Source: Azorinus chamasolen (taxonomy: Eukaryota > Mollusca > Bivalvia > Cardiida > Solecurtidae). Taken from it: a DNA stretch of 64,000 nucleotides. The first letter of the stretch is position 1. Every line of letters starts with the position of its first letter. Where the stretch lies: positions 25,159,834 through 25,223,833 of the forward strand of contig OY755238.1 of NCBI GenBank assembly GCA_963576725.1, read 5' to 3'. The position numbers and the translations under genes are program-made. Of the stretch, positions 13,379 through 26,337 are shown one piece after another. Under the pieces are notes generated by a model that saw only the letters and a list, made by a program, of their open reading frames with translations, was not told the DNA's origin and made no database searches.

Positions 13379-13949
13379 GTATTTGTTATGCTCAATCATT
13401 ATTATGAAGATTGTCAATTTGAACTTATATCGAAATATGCCCCTGTGATACAAAATAAACCGATTCATCAATACCTATAATTTTTGTTCTACAACAAAGT
13501 ATTATCGGCCTTTTCCGTTCAAATTTTCCGCGTATTGCCGATGATCACCCGATCCCTCCATTGTTTACGTAACAGCTTTTCTCGGAACAATCGTAACTAC
13601 TCGCCGTATTCCGTCAGAAATAGCTGAGGTGTTCCGAGTGTTCTCGGAAGTGGTCGGAGAAACTCGAAAAGCGCGAACAGATACGAAACTAAAACCCAAC
13701 CCGAATAAAACTGAAAGTGTTGACTTCTTAATAACGTGTCGACGTTTAAATTGACCTTCGGATCCCATGGCAACAGTTTTTAATAAAAAGGGTAGTGTTC
13801 ACATTTTACTTGATAGAGATACTTTGTCGTGGATTTGAAAAAAGTAGACCCAGATCAGACGGTTTCCTTCCTTCATATTAAAAAAAAACTGTTGGATATG
13901 CATTTATCAATTTCTCAGTAAGTTTGTGCAATGAGCATACAGATATGGA
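13379..13949. other. intergenic, no gene recognised
   Basis: Nothing beyond short chance ORFs. Confidence 0.5.
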
Positions 13950-14480
13950 ACTGACTGTGACTCATGTGATTTAAAACAGATCTACAGTTTCTGTATATGG
14001 AACGCCATTCTGCCATGCTAATTGCTAAATACAAAATGCGAAATGCTTTTTGCCAAATGTGTAAATTGCTAGGGAATGTTCCAAATGATGGATGTAAATG
14101 ACAAATGCGAAATGCTTATTGCTAAATGCATGTTTGCACTACTAGCATTGAACAGCGCCATTTCTAAAGTGATTGTACATTTGCTAAATGCATGTTTACT
14201 TACATTAAAGCTTATTGTTTATTGCACTACTAAATAAAAAATGGTGCTGTTCAATGCTAGTAGTGCAGACATGCTTTTAGCAATAAGCATTTCGCATTTG
14301 TCATTTACATCCATCATTTGGAACATTCCGGTTCTTCCCCTAGCAATTAAAACAATTGGCAAAAACCATTTTGCATTTAGCATATCGCATTTAGCATAAT
14401 TATAGCAATTAGCATGGCAGAATGGCGTTCCATATACAGAAACCGTATACCTGTTTTAAATCACATGAGTCACAGTCAGT
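13950..14480. repeat. foldback element with ~220-bp arms
   Basis: ACTGACTGTGACTCATGTGA at 13950 returns as its complement at the end, 14480. The arms carry ATATGGAACGCCATTCTGCC, GATGGATGTAAATGACAAAT and CTACTAGCATTGAACAGC with their complements, separated by a loop of roughly 60-70 bp near 14165-14230. It is a non-autonomous hairpin element; I see no clear target duplication. Confidence 0.8.
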
Positions 14481-14881
14481 ATGAACACTTTGGATCTTTT
14501 GACCATCGATAATATGAGTTCTAAAATAGCTATGATCTCGATAGAGAGCTTATGTCTCCGCCAAGAACCTAGGCTATCAGGTGAGAATATTGGTTCTAAG
14601 AATCATTGTGCGATGTGCAGGCGTACAGAAACTTAGGATCTCATTTGAAATCATGACAGTTTAGGCGAGAACCTAGGCTCTTGGAAAAATTATGCAAATA
14701 ACTACCGAGAACCAAGATTCTAAAAAAAAACTTTATGATTTCAGATGAGATATTATATTTCCGTCGGGAATTTAGATTCTCACCCGAAAATTAAGGTTCT
14801 CATCCGAGAGCCTATGGTATCAGAATTTTGTGCAAACGGTGTGCCATACTCATAACTGTTATTTTAATTCAGAAATTTAAA
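14481..14881. other. intergenic with degenerate short repeats
   Basis: Several variants of GAGAACCTAGGCTCT / AGAACC...GGTTCT occur on both strands. No gene. Confidence 0.4.
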
Positions 14882-15091
14882 ATACAGTATAACCCCTATA
14901 AACCGGAATTCCGGTAGAGAAGAATTTAGACACTTGTAGGCAGATGACTGCTGAATGCAGTGTGAAAATCATGCAGAAAGCTCCACGGGGAGCTTTGTGC
15001 ATGACTTACACCCTGCCTTCAGCTTCAACCTGTCTCCAAGACCGACATTTATGCTAAATTGAACTTCCGGTTTAGAGGGGGTTTACTGTAT
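14882..15091. mobile_element. palindromic MITE, pogo/Tigger-like ends
   Basis: Ends TACAGTATAACCCCTATAAA and GAGGGGGTTTACTGTA, with core hairpin CATGCAGAAAGCTCC / GGAGCTTTGTGCATG. Same family as 3386. Confidence 0.7.
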
Positions 15092-15738
15092 AGATTTGCA
15101 AGATATCGCCGAGATTATTGTCTTTATTTTAAAAATATATTACAGTACAATAGAAGCCACTAACCCGGATCTGTACTACTCTACTGTAGTATGTAGACCA
15201 GAGACAACGTTATAAAAATGCGTCGTGTGATCAAAGTCAATGCCGATGGTCAGGTAGGGACACTGTAAAAGTATTACAGGGCGTAGCTAGCAATACGCAC
15301 TTACGCACGTGCGTAACATCAATGTGAAAGGTGCAAACATTTTTATGGCCAAAATGGAATAAAACTTGAAGGCTAAGGGGTAGATTTGATAAACGTTCTG
15401 TCTTGTCACGTAAGGTTTAAATCATTTCCTCGTATTAAACCCAACCCCGATTTTAGGCCTCTGTATACGTCACTTTTGGAAACCATTGTGATAGATAGAG
15501 CATTTGCTTCTATAGGAACAAATAATCTATTTATCACAATGGTTTCAAAACTACACAATTCTAAATTTTCCCGTGGGGCGGGGTGGGTGCCCTCGGACCC
15601 CTATAGCCACGGTGCATACATTGCATTTGAATTCAGCTATACTACTGATTAGAAAACACCCACGATAGAGACAATAGTCTTGATAGTATGCACATAATTT
15701 TGTTTGAGATTCCTAGTAGCGGTGGTCCATGACCTGGG
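15092..15738. other. intergenic with a TTAA-MITE hairpin fragment (about 15475-15560)
   Basis: The fragment contains AAACCATTGTGATAGATAGA and TCTATTTATCACAATGG. The 88-codon ORF across it is not a supported gene. Confidence 0.5.
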
Positions 15739-15918
15739 TCCATGCTTATAAAACTTTTAGCTGAGTCTGATTTCGTTCTCAAGTTTTTGATTGGTCAGAT
15801 TTGAGCCTTTGGCTCAAATCTGACCAATCAAAAGCTTGAGAACTCAAATCTGACCAATCAAAAGCTTGAGAACAAAACTCAGACTCAACTAAAAGCTTTA
15901 TAAGCATGGACCCAGAAT
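15739..15918. repeat. inverted-repeat element, copy 1
   Basis: Arms GGGTCCATGCTTATAAAAC and TTTATAAGCATGGACCC enclose repeated GATTGGTCAGATTTGAG modules in both orientations. The same element occurs at 58792-58975. Confidence 0.75.
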
Positions 15919-16209
15919 TGCAGTTATAAACTGGTGGTATTACATGACCTTAACCATTCCCATGTTGAACATATCTTGCATACTTATTAGCTGGGTTTTT
16001 ATAATGGCATATATACACATTATGCTTTGGTATTTGGAATAAACTGTAGAGTCAGATCTATTATAATTTAAATAGAAGCAAACGACTCCTGTAGTAGCCC
16101 CGATCTACCCTATTTGCAAATGTGTGAAAAAAGCATTTATATTGTTATAAAGGAAATGCTAACGACAACGGTTGTGGGGTCGCAACTCTATCAGAGCTGT
16201 ACATAGTGC

Positions 16210-16395
<186 letters not shown>

Positions 16396-16429
16396 CTCTA
16401 TCCGAGCTGTAGTGTATGATAGAGACAGA

Positions 16430-16513
16430 GAGGAGATACAGAGACAGACAGGGACAGACAGACAGACAGAGACAGACAGACAGACAGAGACAGACAGAGA
16501 CAGACAGACAGAC

Positions 16514-16566
<53 letters not shown>

Positions 16567-16591
16567 GACAGAGACAGACAGACAGACAGAC

Positions 16592-16674
<83 letters not shown>

Positions 16675-16678
16675 GAGG
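16430..16678. repeat. (CAGA)n microsatellite
   Basis: CAGA tetranucleotides with GAGACAGA interruptions. The unique flank TCGCAACTCTATC(A/C)GAGCT occurs at about 16181, 16394 and 16680, so short flanking DNA was duplicated with the tracts. Confidence 0.97.
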
Positions 16679-16796
16679 GGTCGCAACTCTATCCGAGCTA
16701 GAGTACATGCAGGCAGTTACATGCTAAGCTGCGACACGATCGAGCATTGTCGGAGAGTTGTATATATAGTCAGACAGTCGAACATTCTTGTAAGAA

Positions 16797-17015
16797 TAAC
16801 CCCCTAATACCTGTTCGAAATTCATGCAAGAAATTGTGACATCATGAAAACTTATTTGCTGATTTTTACAATGTAAAAATTTCGTGGATTTTCTGTTTAC
16901 AAAAACTGTATAATCAGACACGTGCCACGTCATAAGCAAACAGAGCAGACTCCTGCAGGAGCTGTCTGATCTGGGTCTACTTGTTTGCAAAGGTTTGAAA
17001 AGGAACGGAAAAGGC
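16797..17015. mobile_element. TTAA-type MITE, first subfamily (degenerate)
   Basis: Contains TTCATGCAAGAAATTGTGAC, CATAAGCAAACAGAGCAGAC and TCTGATCTGGGTCTAC in the family order. The terminal repeats are eroded. Confidence 0.6.
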
Positions 17016-17429
17016 CAACCTTTTTAATTTTATTTAATGTTAACCAAAAATTTAGTGACTGGTATAATGCGAAAAACGTGAAAATAAATGTCTAGCCACT
17101 ACGTATACGTAACACATGGGTAAAATGCCGACAAATCACCATAGTTTGTATCTACAGTCTTAATTTGTTAAATTGTACCTGAACCAAAATAAAAGTATAT
17201 TTGGAAGATAAAAGGTACATGTGTCCATAAACATAATATTATAATTTTCGGGAGGTTCCAACAATATTTTTGGTGCTTAATTGCGGAACTAAAATGTCTA
17301 GCCATGATGTAACGCTTGCACATCACTCTGAACGCGGAATCGACGTTGAGTATCTCTTAACATTTTTTCTCATAACTTTCTTAATATTTGAAGGATTTTA
17401 ACCCAAAAAAGACGAGTGCTTGTTACAAC

Positions 17430-20400
17430 CACTTTTGCAATAATAACCAGAATTGCAATAAATTTATTGCGAAACTGGTTGAGATGTAAAATGGGTCCAA
17501 ATTCGTATTGCAATTACTTGACAACCACTTTTGCAATAAAAACCAGAATTGCAATAATTTTTTCTAGATTTAAGAATTAGGTTACCGTTGCATTTCGGGT
17601 AGTTGCAAACAACTTTACATGACATACACGGAAGAAAACAAAGCCCAAATCAGTAAATTAGGAATACAGCCATTTAACAGTGATTTCTCTGTTTGAACAC
17701 TGGCTGGGTTGACAGACTAGTCAATCATATGATTGTTTGTTTCGAAGGTAGTTGCAATCAACTTTTTAAATCCAATTCGGATAATATGGAAGCCTAATAG
17801 GCTTATCAGCCAACTTCGAACTTACCAAAACAACACCCTATTCTGAATTTATATAATTGAAACTTGAAAGAAATGATCACAATGAAGACGAATTTGCCAT
17901 AGTCTGCTAAATCAGATACCTTTTCAAGAATTTCAAAATGTTTATTGCGAAACTGGTTGGGATGTAAAAGGTGACATAATTTGTATTGCAATTATTTGAC
18001 AACCAGTTTCGCAATAAAACCCAGAATTGCAATAAACTTTTCTACATTGGAGAAATGAGTCATCCATGCTTTGGTGGCAGTCGAAAACAAATGCGAACAT
18101 CTTAAATGGACACATCCAAATGCCAACAAAGCCTAAATGGGCTTATCAGCGCATTATAAAACCAACCTTATATCGTCTCTTTCTGTTTGAACATTGGGGA
18201 TTGACAGCTTAGTCCCAACCACTTTTGCAATAAATTTATTGCGAAACTGGTTGGGATGTAAAATGGGTCCAAATTCGTATTGCAATAACTTGACAACCAG
18301 TTTTGCAATAAAAACCAGAATTGCAATAAACTTTTCTGGATGAAATAAATAAGTTACTGTTGCAGTTCGGGTAGTTGTTGACAGTTGCAAACATCTTAAT
18401 AGGTCATACCCGGATAAAAACAAAGCCCAAATGGGCTTATCAGTAAATTAGAAAAAAATCATTTATCAATGTTTTCTCTGTTTGAACACCGGCTGGATTG
18501 ATAAATTAGTCGATTATAGGATTGTTTGAACTTATATATTCGAAAATTGACAGGAATGATAACAATATAGACGAGTTTGCCATAGTCTGCTAGATCAGAC
18601 ATCTTTTCAAGAATTGCAAAATGTTTATTGCGAAACTGGTTGAGATGTAAAATGGGTCCAAATTCGTATTGCAATTATTTGACAACCAGTTTCGCAATAA
18701 AACCCAGAATTGCAATAAACTTTTCTTCATTGGAGAAATGAGTTATTCGTGCTTTGGCAACAGTTGTAAACAGATGCGAACATCTCAAATGGACACACCC
18801 AAATGCCAACAAAGCCTAAATGGGCTTATCAGCACATTATGAAACCAACCTTATATCGTCTCTTTCTGTTTGAACATTGGGTATTGACAGCGTAGTCCCA
18901 ACCACTTTTGCGATAAATTTATTGCGAAACTGGTTGAGATGTAAAAAGTGTCTAAATTCGTATTGCAATTACTTGACAACCAGTTTTGCAATAAAAAACA
19001 GAATTGCAATAAAATTTACTAGGTATAAGAAATCATTTACCGGTGCATTTTGGGTAGTTGCTAATAGTTGCAAACATCTTAATAGGACATACCCGGATGA
19101 AATCAAAGCCCAAATGGGCTTATCAGTAAATAAGAAAACCAATCATTTATCAGTGTTTTCTCTGTTTGAACACCGACAGGATTGATAAAGTAGTCGAATA
19201 TAGGATTGTTTGTTTCGAAGGTAGTTGCAAACATCTTTTTAAAGCTAATTCGGATAATATGGAAGCCTAATAGGCTCATCAGCCATCAATGAAATTGCCC
19301 AAAATCTACCTGTTCTGAACTTATATATTTGAAATTCGACTGGAATGATAACAATGAAGACGAGATTTCCATAGTCTGCTAGATCAGACATCAGGCATCT
19401 TTTCAAGAATTGCAAAATATTTATTGCGAAACTGGTTGGGATGTAAAATGTGAAATAATTTGTATTGCAATTATTTGACAACCAGTTTCGCAATAAAACC
19501 CAGAATTGCAATAAACTTTTCTCCATTGGAGAAATGAGTTATTCGTGCTTTGGCAACAGTTGTAAACGTATGCGAACATCTCAAATGGACACATCCAAAT
19601 GCCAACAAAGCCTAAATGGGGTTATCAGCACATTATGAAACCAACCTTATATCGTCTGCTTCTGTTTGAACATTGGGGATTGACAGCGTAGTCCCAACCA
19701 CTAATGCAATAAATTTATTGCGAAACTGGTTGAGATGTAAAAAGTGTCTAAATTCGTATTGCAATTACTTGACAACCACTTTTGCAATAAAAACCAGAAT
19801 TGCAATAAACTTTTCTACATTGGAGAAATGAGTTATTCATGTAACGGCGGCAGTTGTTAACAGACGCGAACATCTCAAATGGACACATCGCAATGCCAAC
19901 AAAGCCTAAATAGGCTTATCAGCACATTTTGAAACCAACCTTATATCGTCTCTTTCTGTTTGAACTTTGGGGATTGACAGCGTAGTCCCAACCACTTTTG
20001 CAATAAATTTATTGCGAAACTGGTTGGGATGTAAAATGGGTCCAAATTCGTATTGCAATTACTTGACAACCAGTTTTGCAATAAAAACCAGAATTGCAAT
20101 AAAATTTCTGGATGAAAGAAATAAGTTTCTGTTGCATTTCGGGTAGTTGCTAATAGTTGCAAACATCTTAATAGGACATACCCGGATGCAAACAAAGCCA
20201 AAATGGGCTTATCAGTAAATTAGAAAACCAATCATTTATCAGTTTTTTCTCTGTTTGAACACCGGCTGGATTGATAAATTATTCGATTATAGGATTATTG
20301 GTTTCGAAGGTAGTTGCAAACATCTTTTTAAAGCTAATTCGTATAATATGGAAGCCCAATAGGCTTATCAGTCATCTATGACATTGGCCAAAAACTACCT

Positions 20401-21250
20401 GTTCTGAACTTACATATTCAAAAATTAACAGGAATGATAACAATGTAAACGAGTTTGCCATAGTCTGCTAGATCAGACATCTTTTCAAGAATTACAAAAT
20501 GTTTATTGCGAAACTGGTTGGGATGTAAAAAGTGACATAATTTGTATTGCAATTGTTCGACAACCAGTTTCGCAATAAAACCCAGAATTGCAATAAACGT
20601 TTCTACATTGGAGAAATGAGTTATTCATGCTTTGGCGGCAGTTGTAAACATATGCGAATATCTCAAATGGACACATCCAAATGCCAGCAAAGCCTAAAAT
20701 GGGCTTATCAGCACATTATGAAACCAACCTTATATCGTCTATTTCTGTTTCAACATTTGGGATTGACAGCGTAGTCCCAACCACTTTTGCAATAAATTTA
20801 TTGCGAAACTGGTTGAGATGTAAAAAGTGTCTAAATTCGTATTGCAATTACTTGACAACCACTTTTGCAATAAAAACCCAGAATTGCAATAAACTTTTCT
20901 ACATTGGAGGAATGAGTTATTCATGTATCGGCGGCAGTTGTTAACAGACGCGAACATCTCAAATGGACACATCGCAATGCCAACAAAGCCTGAATGGGCT
21001 TATCAGCACATTATGAAACCAACCTTATATCGTCTCTTTCTGTTTGAACATTGGGGATTGACAGCGTAGTCCCAACCACTTTTGCAATAAATTTATTGCG
21101 AAACTGGTTGGGATGTAAAATGGGTCCAAATTCGTACTGCAATTACTTGACAACCAGTTTTGCAATAAAAAACTAGAATTGCAATAAACTTTTCTGGATG
21201 AAACAAAGAAGTTACTGTTGCATTTCGGATACTTGCTAATGGTTGCAAAC
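17430..21250 (+). repeat. higher-order satellite array (+ orientation)
   Basis: Three related monomer types of about 270-300 bp alternate. They are marked by GCCTAAATGGGCTTATCAGC (A), CCCAAATGGGCTTATCAGTA (B) and AAGCCTAATAGGCTTATCAG (C). Type C recurs 1,089 bp apart (19261 and 20350), giving an A-A'-B-C order of about 1.09 kb. Every monomer carries the dyad TTATTGCGAAACTGGTTG and CAACCAGTTT(C/T)GCAATAA. Many 60-100-codon ORFs here are by-products. Confidence 0.85.
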
Positions 21251-21379
21251 CTGGTAGTAGGATAAAACTTATATGTAAATTTTGGAAACCAACCATATAC
21301 ATGTACATGTAAAGGTAAAAGTGAGGTGTAATGTTATGAACTATATACATGTACATATTCTCCCGACTTCACAATTTAC

Positions 21380-21592
21380 CCCTTAGCACTGGGTTATATG
21401 TCGGCCATTAACATTCAGCGCCCAATGCAGCTTATTTCCCTCACAGGAACCCATTTATACACCTGGGTGGAGAGTATTAATCGTGGGATGCATTTATTGT
21501 TCAGAAAATATATGATAGCCCGATGGCAAGATTCGAACCCTCCGATCCCAAGTCTAACCTCCTTCCACTGGACCACCACTCCAACAAATGTA
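21380..21592 (-). mobile_element. tRNA-derived SINE-like element
   Basis: On the minus strand, GTGGTCCAGTGGAAGG resembles a pol III A box and GGGTTCGAATC is a good B box, about 35 bp apart and in the right order. A non-tRNA body and tail follow. The head is near 21590; the tail end is uncertain and no target duplication was located. Confidence 0.5.
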
Positions 21593-21713
21593 TTTCAATT
21601 TTTTCTATATTTAAAAAAGCTGGATCTAAGGTCTTTTTAAAGCTAATTCGGATAATATGAAAAGTTAATAGCCTTATCAGTAAAACACGAGTTTGTCGAA
21701 ATAACATCCATTT

Positions 21714-22075
21714 TAGCTCACCAGAACGTGCTCAGGGTGAGCTTTTGTGATCGCTTGGTTTCCATTCTCCGTCAGCTTGCGTCGTGCGGTGTCCGTCGTG
21801 TGCCGTCAGTCGTCAACAATTTGAACATTTAAAAATCTTCTCCTCTGAATATACAGGGTTGTCAGGTTTCATATTTGGCACTTACCATCATATTTAAGTC
21901 CTCTGCAAAAGGTATATAAATTATGTCCCTGGGGTCAAAATTGGTCCCACCCCAGGGGGCCTTGTTTTCTATAGAAACATATAGTGAAAACTTTGAAAAT
22001 CTTCTCTGAAACTGGCAGTTTTCCAGCTTTAATATTTGGCATATATTTATGTTATAATATAGATCTGATTCCAGA
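21714..22075 (+). mobile_element. TAGCTCACC-type repeat element, 5' part
   Basis: Starts TAGCTCACCAGAACGTGCTC with a complementary GTGAGC soon after, then GTCGTCAACAATTTGAAC and one tandem-core-like unit. Related copies are at 24443-25475 and, complete, at 53221-54482. Confidence 0.6.
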
Positions 22076-22255
22076 GTATTTGCTATGCCCAAAATCTGTG
22101 TTAATGTATCCGTATAAAATTAATATAATTATTATTCAGGATATCATTATTATTTACATGTATATAAATGTAACAAAAGCACGGTGTACGGTCAACAGTG
22201 TGAATTCTAGTCAGTCATAAAACTGTTTTCAATCTATTCCGAAATGATCGTGTTT

Positions 22256-22480
22256 ATCCTTAACTCAGTGAATATTTATGTAAGAAATGATGGCATCATG
22301 AATAATAATTAGATTAATTTTAAAAATGGCATATTAAACTGTAGGAACTATAGAATCATATATATTTCATTCCATAAGCAAACAGAACAGACCCTGATCA
22401 GATGGCCCCCACGAGAGCTATCTGATCTAATTCTACTCTGTTTGTAAATGCGGAGAAAGGCGCATTTATGCAGGAAAGGG
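22256..22480. mobile_element. TTAA-type MITE, first subfamily
   Basis: Shares CTTAACTCAGTGAATATT...GATGGCATCATGAAT, CATAAGCAAACAGAACAGAC and CTACTCTGTTTGTAAATG with the family. It ends GGAAAGGGTTCAAA, so the right TTAA has mutated. Confidence 0.65.
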
Positions 22481-22706
22481 TTCAAAGTCGTTATTTTTCA
22501 AAGAGTGTTAACATATATTGTTTAAGTGTATTAATGGTATAATAATATAATTTCAATGCTTATATTAGTTACAATTTGCATGCACTATTTCACTTTATAA
22601 CTTCCATACAAACTGACTTTTACTTGTAATAATTAAAGTAGTCATTCAAGTATTCAAGTATTTATATATTATATTAATTCCTTTTTTGGAATATAGTCTT
22701 AAGTAT

Positions 22707-23689
22707 TTGCCCGAGAAAAAACATCATTCTTGGCATGTAATGCTGAAAAAGCTTTCTTTACTGACGAGCAAATGAAATATTACACCAATTGGACTTGCTC
22801 AGAAGTTTGCGAAGCACTAACCTTTCTTTTGGATAACATATTTGTACGTTATGGGAATGCTATATACCGTCAGGTAATTGGTATTCCTATGGGTACGAAT
22901 TGTGCACCACTTGTCGCAGATTTGTTTTTGTACTGCTATGAGAGAGATTTCATGTTGAGTTTGAATCCTCAATCACAAGAAGATGTTATAAAAGCCTTCA
23001 ATGAAACTTGTCGATATTTGGATGATATTTTTAACTTAGATAACCCTTTCTTCAATGCTCTGATTCCTACAATTTATCCTAAAGAACTCAAATTGAATAA
23101 AGCTAACCCGTCCGACAATTATGCAGCGTTTCTTGACCTAGACCTTAAAATTAATAATGGAATGATTTCTTCTAAAATATATGACAAAAGAGATGATTTT
23201 GATTTTAATATTGTAAATTTTCCTCATCTTGACGGGGATGTTCCCCGTGCTCCATCTTACGGGGTTTATATATCTCAACTTATTCGTTTTGCTAGAGCTT
23301 GTTCATCTATTGACGATTTTAACAGTCGAAATCTCATTTTAACTGAAAAACTGCTTAAACAAGGATATAGATACCATAAACTAAGAAAAACTTTCTCTAA
23401 ATTTTACTATCGAAATCTCTCGCTTATTGGCAAGTACAAATGTAATCTCAAGGTGCTTCTGCGACACGGTATTTCACATCCTGAATTTTATGGTGATGTG
23501 ATTTACAAACTTCGTAAAATTATTGGACATACCCATTTTCTCACTTTGTTCATCAAATATATAAAACAATTCATTAAAAAGGGATATGATCCTGTAGTAC
23601 TACAACATACTGCATGTTTGGTTGTGAACCCTTTTACAGTTGGCAATCACGCTGGCCTCTTTGCATGTACGCCGACAAGAAAGGTTTAA
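22707..23689 (+). pseudogene. 5'-truncated Naiad-type Penelope-like element: C-terminal half of reverse transcriptase
   Basis: The frame is open from about 22707, before any ATG, to TAA at 23687-23689. It encodes the C-terminal half of a reverse transcriptase closely similar to codons about 715-1039 of the complete element at 27031-30150. Visible motifs are GIPMGTNCAP (RT motif B) and RYLDDIF (catalytic YxDD, motif C), then the thumb-like HGISHPEFYGDVIYKLRKIIGHTH region. The GIY-YIG endonuclease, linker and the RT fingers and motif A are absent, and unrelated DNA precedes the junction. This is typical 5' truncation during target-primed reverse transcription. The surviving part has no stop, so the insertion is not old, but the copy cannot move by itself. 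Confidence 0.85.
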
Positions 23690-23755
23690 TACTCTATGAA
23701 GGCGACCTCTTAAATCCAGAAATGGAAGGAGAACGTCGGATATCTGTACTATTTC
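23682..23755 (+). promoter_or_regulatory. SECIS-like hairpin of the truncated Naiad copy
   Basis: The quartet ATGA (23696-23699) is followed after exactly 12 nt by AAA (23712-23714). GACCTCTT can pair with AAGGAG...GTC, and GA of GGAT (23739-23740) supplies the 3' side of the non-Watson-Crick quartet. Spacing and position at the stop codon match the complete copy, but the helix sequence differs. Confidence 0.5.
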
Positions 23756-24372
23756 ATTTTTGTCGTACCCTTTATTACTTTTCTACAGTTACTCTGTTTG
23801 CAGCTCAATCATTGAGTACACTAGCGATAGGTGGATACAGTATGTTCAATTAAATGTTTTTTTGTTATACATGCACTTTACCGCTGTATTTGCTGTCGCG
23901 GTTGTTGTAGATTAGTCGGAGAGGGGATACGTTTATTTACACTGTTTGTCTTTTAGGATGGGGATGGAATAAGTGTGAGGTTGGGCGCCCATAAACCGGT
24001 TTAACCCCCCGGTGACTTTTGTCACTGACCGTTCCAAGGCGGTACTTCCACCTTCCTCCTATTGTATGTTTGTTTTGTCTTTGTGCGTCTCTTGTTGTTT
24101 TTTCTACTTATGTACATTTGCTGTTTCCTTGTGTTGCTGTTCGGGCGAGTGTTTGTTCTGTATGTGGTGTTTCCTGCATGACTCATTTGTGTACTTTCAT
24201 TGAGATAATAATGGGCAAATATGTAAATGATCACATTTGGTCAGTTCCGGTTTGTGTTGATAACCTATTCTAGGTTTTGTTATCATAAGATATTTGCAGA
24301 TGAAGAAGCTACCAAACATACTAACGACCAGCCAATCCTCAACACAGAAACACATTATATACGGTTGATTAC
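23690..24372 (+). mobile_element. 3' region of the truncated Naiad copy
   Basis: Contains GACCGTTCCAAGGCGG and following sequence homologous to the pseudo-LTR of the complete element (its minus-strand reading). It ends where satellite sequence (GGCTGATAAGCCC) resumes at about 24373. Short ORFs here are not genes. Confidence 0.6.
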
Positions 24373-24442
24373 GTAATTGGCTGATAAGCCCATTTAGACT
24401 TTGTTGGCATTCGGATGTGTCCTATCAAGATGTTCGCATTTT

Positions 24443-25475
24443 TAGCTCACCAGAGCACAAAGTGCTCAGGGTGAGCTTTTGTTATCGCCTGGTGTCCGTC
24501 GTCTGTCGGCGTTTGTTGTGCGTCGTGCGGTGTGTGTCGTGCGCCGTGCGTCGTCAACAATTTGAACCTTTAAAAGTATTCTCCTCTGAATCTACAGGGT
24601 TCTCAGCTTTCATCTTTAGCACATAGCATCACCTATCGGTCCTCTACAAAAGTTATATAAATTATGTCCCTGGAGTTAAAATTGGCCCCGCAACGGTCCC
24701 AGGGGTGGCCAGTTTTCTCTAGCTGACTGTTATTCTGTACAAGTAGCATGGGGAAAACTTTAAAAGTCTTCTTGTCAAAAACTACATGTCACAGAGCTTA
24801 GATATTTGGTGTATAGATTTACCTAATATACCTTATAGAAATTCGTTAATATCATAGTTCTGAGGTTAAAATTGGCCCTTCCCTGTTTGTTATACTTTAA
24901 AATAGACTTTTACACTATAAAGGTTCCCCTGAGCCAGAAGGACTCCAGCTACTCAGTCTGTGTTATGCAATCACTGGAGAGGTCAATTTCCTGGTCAAAA
25001 CTCTATAAAGTTGTCTGCTTCAGAATTAGTGTCTGTTTGTTCACACTGTTTTTAACCCATTCCCTCATAGGCTATTTTCAGATCCTACCTCTTTGAATAA
25101 ATCTACTGATAAGGAGCATGAATTAGAGAAACGGAAAATTTCAGAATTGCGTAGATTTGAAACCATTGTGATAAATAGAGCATTTACTCCTATGGCTATT
25201 ACAGAGGCGTAGAAAGGCGTTTTATGGAGGAAAGGGTTAATGCATATCAATCTTACAATTAACTTATGTACAAACCACATATGAAGTAACATACAGGTAT
25301 GCGTCAGATCAGAATCCAAACTGTGTGCTAATTTCAGTCAAGTCATGCTACGAAATAAAGCCCCACCCCAGGGGAGGCCAGTTTTCTATAGAACATAGTG
25401 AAAACTTTAAAAATCTTCTCCTCTGAATGCCTGGTGAGCGATATCAGGGCCATCATGGCCATCATGGCCCTCTTG
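24443..25475 (+). mobile_element. TAGCTCACC-type repeat element, interrupted
   Basis: Starts TAGCTCACCAGAGCAC...GTGCTCAGGGTGAGC and ends GGTGAGCGATATCAGGGCCATC...CCTCTTGT at about 25475. A TTAA-type MITE (25050-25240) and other DNA split it. Confidence 0.6.
25050..25241. mobile_element. TTAA-type MITE, second subfamily
   Basis: Begins TTAACCCATTCCCTCATAGG and ends ATGGAGGAAAGGGTTAA, with the AAACCATTGTGATAAATAGA hairpin partly deleted. TTAA at both ends and CCC(A/T)TTCC-type TIRs suggest piggyBac-like mobilisation. Confidence 0.65.
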
Positions 25476-26337
25476 TTAACAACTGCCGCCAATGCACGAA
25501 TAACTAATTTCTCTAATGCAGAAAGTTTATTACAATTCTGAGTTTTATTGCGAAACTGGTTGGCCCGTAATTGCAATACAATTTGTTTTGTCATTTTTAA
25601 CCTCCCAACCAGTTTCGCAATAAACATTTTTCAATTCTCGAAAAGGTGTCTGATCTAACAAACTACGGCAAAATATTACTTCTTTTGTGTTTCACAGCAT
25701 GCATGTCAGTAGTCAAACTCCGATAATCGAAACCCATTTTCGCAATTATTTTTTTTAATTTTTCAACTATATCTCTGACTGCACAGACTTCGACAAATTC
25801 TATGTTATGTCTTCATTTTTATCATTCCTGTACAGTTTTATATCCATAAGCTCAGAACAGGTTTTAGGCAGTTTCATAGTTGGCTGTTGAGCCTATTAGG
25901 CTTCCAGATTATCCGAATTAGCTTTAAAAAGATGTTTGTAACTACCTTCGAAACAAACAATCCTATAATCGACTAATTTATCAATCTTGCCGGTGTTCAA
26001 ACAGAGAAAACACTGATAAATGATTGGTTTTCTTACTTACTGATAAGCCCACTTGGGCTTTGATTTCATCCGGGTATATCCTATTAAGATGTTTGCAACT
26101 ATTAGCAACTACCCGAAATGCAACGGTAAATGATTTCTTATACCTAGAAAAAATTATTGCAATTCTGGTTTTTATTGCAAAAGTGGTTGTCAAGTAATTG
26201 CAATACGAATTTAGACACTTTTTACATCTCAACCAGTTTCGCAATAAATTTATTGCAAAAGTGGTTGGGACTACGCTGTCCATCCCAAATGTTGAAACAG
26301 AAACAGACGATATAAGGTTGGTTTCATAATGTGCTGA
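25476..26337 (-). repeat. higher-order satellite array (- orientation), left of Naiad
   Basis: The same A/B/C monomers as at 17430 in inverted orientation, for example CTGATAAGCCCACTTGGGCT at about 26040. The array is cut at GTGCTGATAA (26331-26340) by the Naiad insertion and resumes at 31088. Confidence 0.85.
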
